Below, one piece after another: positions 15,769-23,878 of a stretch of DNA of 64,000 bases. Numbering within the stretch: position 1 is the first letter of the stretch; every line of letters begins with the position of its first letter. A program made the translations under genes and the position numbers. The notes under the pieces were generated by a model, which was not told where the DNA came from, did no database searches, and saw only the letters and a list, made by a program, of their open reading frames with translations. This DNA is from Sphingobacteriaceae bacterium GW460-11-11-14-LB5 (GTDB lineage Bacteria > Bacteroidota > Bacteroidia > Sphingobacteriales > Sphingobacteriaceae). Location of the stretch: contig CP021237.1 in assembly GCA_002151545.1 (NCBI GenBank), positions 5,952,001 through 6,016,000 on the forward strand, read 5' to 3'.

Positions 15769-16659
15769 ATGAAACACTATAAAAATTTGGCCGAATTACA
15801 CCGGGAAAATGCATTTCCGCCGCCCGAAAACCCATTGTTCAGCATTTATAAATGCGACCACATGTGTACCATGGGCGACCGCGAATTTACCAGCGATTTC
15901 TATATGATCGGTTTTAAAAAAATTATTGCAGGACATATCCTTTACGGGCGTACAAAATACGACCATGAGAGTGGTTCGATGATGTTCTTTAAACCTCATC
16001 AGGTAATCGAAATGAAAAACCTGGAATTAGATGAAGATGGTTTTTTGATTTTTATTCACGAAGATTTTTTGAATGGACATCTGTTACATGATACCATTAA
16101 AAAATACCACTACTTCGATTACGAAACCAACGAAGCGCTACACCTCTCGCCCAGCGAAGAAAGTACGGTATGGGAGCTGTATCATAAAATTGAAACCGAA
16201 TACCGCAATAACCAGGATGAATATAGCCGTGAACTGATTTTGGCCAATGTAGATACTTTGCTTAAATACAGTCAGCGATTTTACAAAAGGCAATTTATTA
16301 ACCGCACTGAAATTTCGGGCAAAACCGTAACCAGGTTTAATGAAGAAATAAATAAATATGTGGCCAACGGATTATTAGCCACTAAAGGTTTGCCCTCGGT
16401 GCATGATATGGCCGAACGTTTAAATATTTCGGCGGGTTATTTAACAGATGTTTTAAAACAGGAGAGTGGAAAAACGGCGCTGGAGCATATTCATATTTAC
16501 CTGATATCAGAAGCCAAAAATCGTTTGATTGGTGAAAACAGGTCGGTTTCGGAGATTGCTTATGCATTGGGATTTGAGAATCTCTCTTATTTCTCGCGTT
16601 TATTTAAAAAAGAAGTGGGAATTAGCCCAAATACCTTTAAAAAGCAACTGCTGAATTGA
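15769..16659 (+). CDS. AraC-family transcriptional regulator
   Basis: A 296-aa DNA-binding regulator. The N-terminal about 170 residues form a cupin-like sensing domain (SGSMMFFKPHQVIEMKNLE). The C-terminal about 100 residues carry two helix-turn-helix units: MAERLNISAGYLTDVLKQESG near 212-232 and the AraC signature ISEAKNRLIGENRSVSEIAY continuing into ALGFENLSYFSRLFKKEVGISP. Such regulators usually activate an adjacent operon in response to a small molecule; here the SDR gene 75 bp upstream on the same strand is the natural target. The ligand is unknown. Confidence 0.9.
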   Translation: MKHYKNLAELHRENAFPPPENPLFSIYKCDHMCTMGDREFTSDFYMIGFKKIIAGHILYGRTKYDHESGSMMFFKPHQVIEMKNLELDEDGFLIFIHEDFLNGHLLHDTIKKYHYFDYETNEALHLSPSEESTVWELYHKIETEYRNNQDEYSRELILANVDTLLKYSQRFYKRQFINRTEISGKTVTRFNEEINKYVANGLLATKGLPSVHDMAERLNISAGYLTDVLKQESGKTALEHIHIYLISEAKNRLIGENRSVSEIAYALGFENLSYFSRLFKKEVGISPNTFKKQLLN

Positions 16660-16663
16660 GATT

Positions 16664-17302
16664 TTAACCGCAAAGGACCCTAAGAGGGCCGCAGAGACCC
16701 AAAAGTTAGGTCTATTGTTGGTCAGGATTTGCAATCCAGACCCAAGGTTCTAGGGATTTGCAATCTGTTTTAACTATTTGTTTGTCCCGCAGATATAGAA
16801 GATGAGCGCTGAGGACACATGTTTTGTTTATTTGACCAGATAGATTTCTGACTCCAGACTCCTGACTTCCGACTCCGGACTATTCCATCATCCATCTTAC
16901 ATTTTCCATCTTTCAACCACTAAGGCATGTCTGTTTCTGTCGCGCAATAGACTCTGGACTTCTGACGCCCGAGTGCTACGGATTTGCAATCCGTTTTAAC
17001 TATTTGTTTGTCCCGCAGATATAGAAGATGAACGCAGAGGGCACATATTTTGTTTTTTTGGCATTATAGCCTTCCGACTCCGGACTATTCCATCATCTAT
17101 CTTACATTTTCCATCTTTCAACCACTAAGGCATGTTGGTTTCTATTGCGCAATAGACTTCGGACTTCCGACTCCCGACTCCGGACTATCCCATCATCCAT
17201 CTTACATTTTCCATCCTTCAACCACTAAGGCATGTCTGTTTCTGTCGCGCAATAGACTTCGGACTCCGGACTCCGGACTCCGGACTCCCGACTCCCGACT
17301 AT
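16664..17302. repeat. Mosaic intergenic repeat array with ACTYCSG heptamers
   Basis: Fills the gap between araC and the sensor kinase gene. Repeating modules can be read: a GGATTTGCAATCC hairpin motif; a CCCGCAGATATAGAAGATGA segment; tandem heptamers ACTTCGG/ACTCCGG/ACTCCCG (six in exact register at 17256-17297); a CCATCATCCATCTTACATTT segment; and an ACCACTAAGGCATG segment. The set occurs about three times here and again at 21080-21530 and 23515-23785. Frames across it are not genes. Confidence 0.8.
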
Positions 17303-17393
17303 AAAAACCACTCATCCCCCAAAAGCCTACGTTCCTGTACTTTATCTTTTTTCTTAAAATTAGTTTTCGTTGCTTTGTTTCAAGCAGAACATT

Positions 17394-18455
17394 TTGGAAC
17401 AGAAACCCCACATATCACTTTACTGGAAATGCCAACTCATCGGTTGGTCGGTGGCTGCGCTGTATTGGGCTTTTCAAGGCTGGTCTACTGCTGTTCGTTT
17501 CAGATTCGATATGGCTGTTGTACAGTTTGTTTCGGATGTGGTGATGTATATATTGATTACCCACTTGTACCGTAACTTTGCAAATAAAAACCGTTGGCAA
17601 GACCTGGCAATCGAGAAACTGATCTGGAGGATGTTGATCGTTATTCCGGTGATGGGTGTTTTTTTTACCATCGTTACTTTGAGTAAACTGTACCTGGTGA
17701 GGTTGTTGTTTCTTAGCCATCCAGGACAGACCTTTATTGATTTTTTTAGTTTAAATGCAGCGGGCATTTTTATTGCCGGTATCCGTTTAATGGCCATATG
17801 GCTTTTGGCCTACCACCTTTATCATTACGCAAAAAGAGAAATGCGATTATCGGTAGAAAATGCCAGACTGGAGCTTAGCTTTAAACAATCGCAACTGGAT
17901 AATCTTTCTGCTCAGTTAAATCCTCATTTTTTGTTCAATGCACTCAATAACATAAAATCATTGGTGTATACCCGGCCTGAGGCTGCAGGCAGGGCAATCG
18001 ACTTGCTAAGCGAATTGTTGCGCAGTGGATTGTATAAGGGTAGTGCCATGCTGATCAGGTTAAATGAAGAGATAGACCTGGTGAGGGATTACCTGGAGCT
18101 GGAAGGGTTGAGGATGGAAGAAAGGTTAACTTACGATTTGGATATTGATATTTCGCTTTCCGGACTGATGGTACCACGTTTGTGCATTCAAACATTAGTC
18201 GAAAATGCGGTAAAACATGGCATTGCATTAGAAAAGCAGGGTGGAAAGATCGAAGTAATTATTCACGAACAACATGGACTGGTAAGCATTCGTGTTTTAA
18301 ACCCCGGTAAATTGCAACAGAATAAAACGGTGGCAGGTATAGGGGTTCGAAACCTGAAAGAACGACTCGAGCTGAGTTACCAGCACCTTGCATCCTTTAA
18401 TCTGTATGAAATGGATCAAAAGGTTTGTGCCGAAATTAAAATCCCAATCAGATGA
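17394..18455 (+). CDS. LytS-type sensor histidine kinase
   Basis: A membrane sensor kinase of about 353 aa. There is no ATG near the start; TTG at 17394 or the upstream TTG at 17370 are the candidates. Four hydrophobic segments cover residues about 15-150 (for example MLIVIPVMGVFFTIVTLSKLYLV). A short coiled linker leads to the His_kinase motif LSAQLNPHFLFNALNNIKSLV with the phospho-His in NPHF, and an HATPase segment with LVENAVKHGIALEKQGG and GIGVRNLKERLELSY. This is the PF06580 family that pairs with LytTR regulators; the regulator gene overlaps its last four bases (ATGA). The signal is unknown. Confidence 0.9.
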   Translation: MEQKPHISLYWKCQLIGWSVAALYWAFQGWSTAVRFRFDMAVVQFVSDVVMYILITHLYRNFANKNRWQDLAIEKLIWRMLIVIPVMGVFFTIVTLSKLYLVRLLFLSHPGQTFIDFFSLNAAGIFIAGIRLMAIWLLAYHLYHYAKREMRLSVENARLELSFKQSQLDNLSAQLNPHFLFNALNNIKSLVYTRPEAAGRAIDLLSELLRSGLYKGSAMLIRLNEEIDLVRDYLELEGLRMEERLTYDLDIDISLSGLMVPRLCIQTLVENAVKHGIALEKQGGKIEVIIHEQHGLVSIRVLNPGKLQQNKTVAGIGVRNLKERLELSYQHLASFNLYEMDQKVCAEIKIPIR

Positions 18456-19144
18456 GAAGTATTAGGGCACTGATTATTGACGATGAACGTGGCGCTAGGC
18501 AGGAACTGGCCAGGATGCTGAAAAGCTACCCACAGGTTACCGTATTGGGTGAGGCTGCCAATGCTGATGAAGCCGAACAGCTTATCGGACTTTTAAAACC
18601 CGATCTGATTTTTTTGGATATACAGATGCCTGGCCGTTCGGGTTTCGACCTTTTAGAAACTTTGGTGCATGTGCCACAGGTAATTTTTGTAACCGCTTTT
18701 GACAGTTATGCGGTGCAGGCTTTTGAAGTAAGCGCGATGGATTACCTCATGAAGCCCGTACGGGAAGAACGCTTTAAAAGTGCAATAGATAAAGCCATAG
18801 AAAAGATCGGCGCAAATGAAGGCGCAGCTATTTTTGTAAAGGACAGGGGCAAACACCTCCTTATTAAATGGAAAGATGTGCATATGATCGAATCGGTAGA
18901 GAATTACGCCAGGCTCTTTTTCGGGCAAGAGCAGGTATTGCTTAAAACCTCTTTAAACAAACTCGAAGAAAATCCTGATTGTGAAAGATTTTTTAGGGCC
19001 GGCAGAAGTATATTATTTAACCTCGACTATATCAGCTCGGTAAAAAAAGATGATGAGGGTATGCTTGTAGAACTTAAGACAGGAAATTTAATCAGAATAT
19101 CAGAGCGGCAGGCTGTTAAATTAAGAAGCCTCATTAAAACATAA
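18452..19144 (+). CDS. LytTR-family response regulator
   Basis: A 230-aa regulator. The receiver domain spans residues 1-120 with acidic pocket IIDDE near 8-12, phospho-acceptor Asp in LIFLDIQMPG near 55, and the conserved Lys in MKPV near 105. The C-terminal LytTR DNA-binding domain is about 128-230 (AIFVKDRGKHLLIKWKDVHM, then RFFRAGRSILFNLDYISSV). The start overlaps the kinase gene by 4 bp, so the two form a translationally coupled two-component system. The CocE-type hydrolase gene 17 bp downstream is probably in the same transcript. Confidence 0.92.
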   Translation: MRSIRALIIDDERGARQELARMLKSYPQVTVLGEAANADEAEQLIGLLKPDLIFLDIQMPGRSGFDLLETLVHVPQVIFVTAFDSYAVQAFEVSAMDYLMKPVREERFKSAIDKAIEKIGANEGAAIFVKDRGKHLLIKWKDVHMIESVENYARLFFGQEQVLLKTSLNKLEENPDCERFFRAGRSILFNLDYISSVKKDDEGMLVELKTGNLIRISERQAVKLRSLIKT

Positions 19145-19161
19145 ACTATAATTTTTCGATC

Positions 19162-20916
19162 ATGAAAATAAACCTGGTAAAACTGGGTGTGGCTATGCTA
19201 TGCCTTGTAATGGGGATGGAAACCTTTGCACAGCAAAAACTAACCTTACCCGATAGCACTAATTATATCATCAACGATAGTGTGATGATTAAAACAAAAT
19301 ATGGCATTACTTTATCGGCGGTAGTGGTAAGGAAAAAAGGGGTAAAGCAGAAATTGCCTGCAGCATTATTTTATTTTATCTATTCCAATACCAATAAAAG
19401 CCTGATGGAGGCCAAATACGCTGCCGATCATGGTTATGTAGGTATTGTTGCCGATGCCAGAGGCAAACGGCTCAGTCCTGATGCGCCGGCACCTTATGAG
19501 CATGAAACAAAAGATGTAAATGCAGTGATCGATTGGATTATCAAACAATCGTGGAGCGATGGCAGGGTGGGCATGTATGGCGGAAGTTACTCCGGTTTTG
19601 CACAATGGGCAGCAGCCAAACACCTGCACCCGGCACTTAAAACCATTGTACCCTATGTAGCGGCAATTCCAGGACTTGGCTTACCCATGGAAAATAATGT
19701 TTTTTTGAACGCCAATTACCAATGGCCCTTTCATGTTACCAATAATAAATATACCGATGATGCCGTAAACAGCGATAATGCCCGTTGGCGCAGGATGCGG
19801 AATAACTGGTGGCAAAGTGGAGCCGCTTACAATAAGATCGACAGCATTGATGGTACACCAAACCCGATGTTACAGAAATGGCTTAGTCACCCCGATTACG
19901 ATGCTTACTGGCAGTCGATGGTGCCCTATGGCAAAGATTTTAAACAGATCAATATTCCAGTGCTCAGTATTACCGGTTATTACGATGATGGGCAAATTTC
20001 GGCATTGGAATACCTCCGCGAACATTACAAGTATAACCCCTCTGCCGAACATTATTTAATTATAGGCCCTTATGATCATTTTGGATCGCAGATTGGCGGT
20101 GTAGCCAAGTTGAGAGACTATGAGGTAGATTCGGTTGCGTTGATCAATACCCGCGAAATCACCTTCCAATGGTTCGATTATATCTTTAAAGGTGGAAAGA
20201 AACCAGCGCTACTAAAAGATAAGATCAATTTTGAGGTAATGGGTGCAAATAAGTGGAAACATGCTGCTTCATTAGCAAAAATGGAGGATTACCATATCCG
20301 CTTTTATTTGGATAGCGCTGCAAACGAGATGCGGCTGTCGGAGCAAAAACCAGTTAAAGAAGTTTTTATGCACCAGGAGGTTGATCTGGCAGACAGAACT
20401 AAATTCTACAACGATTATTATCCCAATCCAATCATCAAAAAAGAAATCGACAGGTCTAATGGATTGTTTTTTATCACTAAGCCATTTAATCAAGCCGTTT
20501 CAGTAGCAGGTGCATTGCAGGGAGAACTTAGGGCCATCATCAACAAAAAAGATATGGATGTAGGTTTGGTCTTGTATGAAGTTACCCCTTCGGGCGAATA
20601 TTTTCAGCTTTCTTATTATTTAGGAAGAGCCAGTTACGCATACGATAGGAGTCAAAGGAAATTGCTTCAGCCGGGCAAATTAGAAACCTTGCCTTTTTAC
20701 CGATCGAGGGTATTCAGCAGGCAGTTGCAAAAGGGTAGCCGCTTGCTTTTGATACTCAATATTGACAAAAATCCCTTTGCACAGATCAATTATGGAACCG
20801 GGAAGGATGTGAGTAAAGAAACCGTAAAAGATGCAGGAGTTCCACTGGAAATTAAATGGTCGACACAGAGTTTTATTGAGCTTGGTTTTTCGGTAGATGC
20901 AAAAAGTTTATTTTAA
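19162..20916 (+). CDS. CocE/NonD (S15 Xaa-Pro peptidase-like) secreted hydrolase
   Basis: A 584-aa exported serine hydrolase with a signal peptide ending at TFAQ. The alpha/beta-hydrolase domain (about 30-340) has GGSYSG with nucleophile Ser142, an Asp in GYYDDGQ near 276 and a His in GPYDHFG near 303, matching the S15/CocE triad. The C-terminal part (about 350-584) is the jelly-roll domain of this family (GLFFITKPFNQAVSVAGALQGE). Members cleave esters, amides or N-terminal dipeptides; the true substrate is unknown. It follows a LytS/LytTR pair with 17 bp spacing, which suggests regulation by or linkage to that system. Confidence 0.85.
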   Translation: MKINLVKLGVAMLCLVMGMETFAQQKLTLPDSTNYIINDSVMIKTKYGITLSAVVVRKKGVKQKLPAALFYFIYSNTNKSLMEAKYAADHGYVGIVADARGKRLSPDAPAPYEHETKDVNAVIDWIIKQSWSDGRVGMYGGSYSGFAQWAAAKHLHPALKTIVPYVAAIPGLGLPMENNVFLNANYQWPFHVTNNKYTDDAVNSDNARWRRMRNNWWQSGAAYNKIDSIDGTPNPMLQKWLSHPDYDAYWQSMVPYGKDFKQINIPVLSITGYYDDGQISALEYLREHYKYNPSAEHYLIIGPYDHFGSQIGGVAKLRDYEVDSVALINTREITFQWFDYIFKGGKKPALLKDKINFEVMGANKWKHAASLAKMEDYHIRFYLDSAANEMRLSEQKPVKEVFMHQEVDLADRTKFYNDYYPNPIIKKEIDRSNGLFFITKPFNQAVSVAGALQGELRAIINKKDMDVGLVLYEVTPSGEYFQLSYYLGRASYAYDRSQRKLLQPGKLETLPFYRSRVFSRQLQKGSRLLLILNIDKNPFAQINYGTGKDVSKETVKDAGVPLEIKWSTQSFIELGFSVDAKSLF

Positions 20917-20933
20917 ATAAATATTACCGCTCG

Positions 20934-21078
20934 CTGGAGGCTATATCATACATTCTAATTTGTCACGCTGATCTTCCCGATGAATCGGGCAAGTAGTCGA
21001 AACGCCTTTCAAGATATTTAAACAGGTCCTTCGACAGGCTCAGGATGACAATTCTATATTTATGATACAGTCTCCTGG
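20934..21078. repeat. Long imperfect inverted repeat (REP-like)
   Basis: The left arm (GGAGGCTATATCATA ... TGTCACGCTGATC) and the right arm, read in reverse (GGAGACTGTATCATA ... TGTCATCCTGAGC), pair over about 40 bp. The right arm contains CTTCGACAGGCTCAGGATGA, a core common in dispersed Bacteroidota repeats. It lies right after the CocE-type gene and may end transcription or be a small non-autonomous element. Confidence 0.65.
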
Positions 21079-21079
21079 G

Positions 21080-21530
21080 CACTACGGATTTCCATTGTTG
21101 GTCAGGATTTGCAATCCGTTGTTTAGGTATTTATTTATCCCGCAGATCTAGAAGATGAGCGCAGAGGATACCAGGGCATGTTGGTTTTTTCGCGCTATAG
21201 ACTTCGGACTTCCGACTCCCGACTTCAGACTAACCCATTGTTGGTCAGGATTTGCAATCCGTTTTAATGTTTATTGTCCCGCAGATATAGAAGATAAGCG
21301 CAGAGGGTTCCACGGCATGTTGATTTCTTTCGCGCTATAGACTCCGGACTTCCGACTCTGGACTCCGGACTATTTCCATCGTCCATCTTACATTTTCCAT
21401 CCTTTAACCATTAAGGCACGAAGCACACCAAGGCATTACATTTTCCATCCTTTAACCATTAAGGCACGAAGCACACCAAGGCATTCTGATTTCTTTCGCG
21501 CTATAGATTCCGGACTTCCGACTCCCGACT
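21080..21530. repeat. Mosaic intergenic repeat with a 48-bp tandem duplication
   Basis: Same modules as at 16664-17302 (GGATTTGCAATCC, CCCGCAGAT..., ACTYCSG heptamers, CATCTTACATTTTCCATC, ACCATTAAGGCACG). Within it the 48-bp segment 21390-21437 is repeated exactly at 21438-21485. The gap 20917-21544 holds no gene. Confidence 0.8.
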
Positions 21531-21544
21531 AAACCCATCTGTCT

Positions 21545-22354
21545 TCAGAGTTTTCCCATCAGTTTACTCACGTGGCTTTCATCCACAAGGCCAAATTCAG
21601 CGGCAATTTGTTTCAATCCAAATCTCCCGCTTGCTATTCGCTGTTGAATTAAATTTTGACGATAATCCTGGATATACTGACGTAAGGTTATGCCTGTATT
21701 TCTTTTGAAGTAAGGGCCTATATAATCTTCAGAAAGATTAAAATGGGCGGCCATTACATTCGCCTTTAAATTTTTAGGCTGATAAATATATTTGTGCAGG
21801 TAACAGAAAATGGCTTGAATGTCTTTTGATCGTTGCGCACTGCTTTTAATTTCGGGCATATTGCGCTGCATGATGGTGGAAAGCATTAAAATCTGTGTCC
21901 AGATTAAAGCTTCATTTTGCAACATGTTGATGTTGAGCGATAAGATGAGTGCAATGATGTTTTCAACAATCAACTGATCGTCTGAAGTAAAGTTAAAACT
22001 TAGAAAATGTGTTTCCCGACTTTTGATCAGGTACTCTAAGTATTGTAAGCCCGTTGGACTAATCTCCTTTTGATGAATGTATATATCGGTAAACTTAATG
22101 TAAATGAAATGTGTTCTTTCATCAATTTCGAAACGATGGTCATCATCCGGACCAATTAAGAAGAGGTTCCCTTTTTCGTAAACAATTGGGATTTCATTAA
22201 TGATATGATGGCCAGATCCATTTTTAATGTATATCAGCTCGTAATGGTTATGCCGGTGTACCGGGTGCTGCCATTTGCTTACTTCAAATGCTGAAATAAC
22301 AACAGGTTGGAATTGGACATATCGCTTCATCATAGATTTATACAAATCTATCAT
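21545..22354 (-). CDS. AraC-family transcriptional regulator
   Basis: A 269-aa regulator; the start could also be the internal ATG 21 bp downstream (MMKRYVQFQ). The N-terminal cupin has the AraC_binding pattern HPVHRHNHYELIYIKNGSGHH near 29-49 and GNLFLIGPDDDH near 62. The C-terminus has HTH helices (NVMAAHFNLSEDYIGPYFKRNTG, QIAAEFGLVDESHVSKLMGKL); the last HTH ends abruptly, so the protein is slightly short for the family. It is divergent from the PRISE-like SDR gene 22427-23485, the probable target. Confidence 0.88.
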   Translation of the reverse strand: MIDLYKSMMKRYVQFQPVVISAFEVSKWQHPVHRHNHYELIYIKNGSGHHIINEIPIVYEKGNLFLIGPDDDHRFEIDERTHFIYIKFTDIYIHQKEISPTGLQYLEYLIKSRETHFLSFNFTSDDQLIVENIIALILSLNINMLQNEALIWTQILMLSTIMQRNMPEIKSSAQRSKDIQAIFCYLHKYIYQPKNLKANVMAAHFNLSEDYIGPYFKRNTGITLRQYIQDYRQNLIQQRIASGRFGLKQIAAEFGLVDESHVSKLMGKL

Positions 22355-22426
22355 ACTATTTTACAAAAACATATCTCTGGTTTGTCAGGATTTTTGCTTT
22401 ACAAGAATCAATTTAAAACAAAAGAG

Positions 22427-23485
22427 ATGAATAACAGTAAAACAGCATTGGTTGTTGGCGCAAATGGTGTAATTGGGAGTAATTTAATCAGCCATTTAGA
22501 AAGCCTCGGCGATTGGGATATTATCGGTTTATCGCGTCGGGGTGGATTGGATTCGGATAAAACCAGGTATATTTCTGTAGACCTGCTCGACGCAGAAGAC
22601 ATTAAAAAACAATTGAGCACTTTAACCAAGGTAACACATATTTTTTATGCCGCGTATCAAGATAAACCTACCTGGGCAGAGTTGGTAGCACCCAATTTGG
22701 CGATGCTTGTAAACGTGGTTAATGCCATTGAAAGTATTGCAAAAGACTTACAGCACATCAGTTTAATGCAAGGTTATAAAGTATACGGGGCGCATTACGG
22801 TCCTTTTAAAACACCAGCAAAAGAAACCGACGGAGGACACATGCCTCCAGAATTTAATGTTGATCAGCAACAGTTTCTTGAGGCACAGCAAAAAGGTAAA
22901 AAATGGAATTGGTCTGCGCTTCGGCCATCTGTAGTTGCAGGTACCGCATTGGGCAATCCGATGAATTTAGTTTCTGTAATTGCAGTTTATGCTTCCATAT
23001 CGAAAGAACTGGGTTTGCCTTTGCGTTTCCCCGGCAAATTAGGGGCTTATGATAAGCTTTTAGATATTACTGACGCCGGATTATTAGCAAAGGCAACAGT
23101 ATGGGCGGCAACCAACCCGGCCTGTGCCAATCAAGCTTTTAATATAACCAATGGTGATTTGGTGCGCTGGAATGATCTTTGGCCTAAAATTGCAGCTTAT
23201 TTTAAAATGGATACTGCCCCTCCGCTTCAAATGCCTTTGCAAACCATAATGGCCGATAAATCGGGATTGTGGACACAGCTGCAAGAAAAACATAACCTGG
23301 CCAAACACAGTTATCAGGAAGTATCTTCATGGGCCTTTGGCGACTTTGTTTTTTCCTGGGATTACGATTTTTTCTCTGACGGTACCAAAGCAAGGCGATT
23401 AGGCTTTCACGAGTATATCGATACTGAAAAAATGTTTTTTGACCTGTTTGACGAACTTAAACTTAAAAAAGTTATCCCGAGTTAA
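22427..23485 (+). CDS. NAD(P)-dependent SDR of the PRISE (progesterone 5-beta-reductase/iridoid synthase-like) type
   Basis: A 352-aa extended SDR. The ATG at 22427 is chosen because the frame extends upstream over the divergent araC gene without homology. The Rossmann start is ALVVGANGVIGSNLISHLE, followed by GLSRRG, typical for NADP binding. Residues near 115-125 read LMQGYKVYGAHYGPFK, matching the GxKxYxGPF motif of PRISE-type enone reductases, and WNWSALRPSVVAG is the later conserved strand. Such bacterial enzymes often reduce activated C=C bonds. It has its own AraC regulator divergently oriented and is otherwise isolated. Confidence 0.8.
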   Translation: MNNSKTALVVGANGVIGSNLISHLESLGDWDIIGLSRRGGLDSDKTRYISVDLLDAEDIKKQLSTLTKVTHIFYAAYQDKPTWAELVAPNLAMLVNVVNAIESIAKDLQHISLMQGYKVYGAHYGPFKTPAKETDGGHMPPEFNVDQQQFLEAQQKGKKWNWSALRPSVVAGTALGNPMNLVSVIAVYASISKELGLPLRFPGKLGAYDKLLDITDAGLLAKATVWAATNPACANQAFNITNGDLVRWNDLWPKIAAYFKMDTAPPLQMPLQTIMADKSGLWTQLQEKHNLAKHSYQEVSSWAFGDFVFSWDYDFFSDGTKARRLGFHEYIDTEKMFFDLFDELKLKKVIPS

Positions 23486-23514
23486 ATCTATGAGGTGAAT
23501 TATTATTGAGTAGG

Positions 23515-23785
23515 ATTTGTAATCATTTATCCCGCAGATCTAAAAGATGAACGCTGAGGGCACAAGGGCATGTTGGTTTCTTTGGCGCAATAGACTCCGG
23601 ACTTCCGACTCTGGACTTCGGACTATTTCCATCATCCATCTTACATTTTCCATGTTTTAACTACTAAGGCACGAAGCACACCAAGGCATGTTTTTTTGCA
23701 GCATAGACTCCGGACTCCCGACTCTGGACTTCAGACTATTTCCATCATCCATCTTACATTTCCCATTCATTATCTACTGGATATT
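23515..23785. repeat. Mosaic intergenic repeat, third locus
   Basis: Contains CCCGCAGATCTAAAAGATGA, two ACTYCSG heptamer runs, CCATCATCCATCTTACATTT (twice) and CTAAGGCACGAAGCACACCA. The gap 23486-23878 holds no gene; the last 90 bp are AT-rich promoter-like DNA for the SulP gene. Confidence 0.8.
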
Positions 23786-23878
23786 TTCACTCTTTTGACA
23801 TGAATTGCAATTTGAAGAATCTATATAGAACTAATGTGCTCATAATTTAGATATTTGCAGCTGCTAACAATTTAACTG

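Noticed and set aside
16664-17302. CRISPR array
   Set aside because: Repeats are short tandem heptamers and mosaic modules without unique spacers of constant length, and there are no cas genes.
17050-17411. Frames in both directions across the heptamer array
   Set aside because: The peptides are translations of the 7-bp repeat (for example repeated PDSGL and SGVRSPE strings).
22307-22426. Upstream extension of the PRISE-like SDR
   Set aside because: It overlaps the divergent araC start and has no homology; the ATG at 22427 directly precedes the Rossmann motif.
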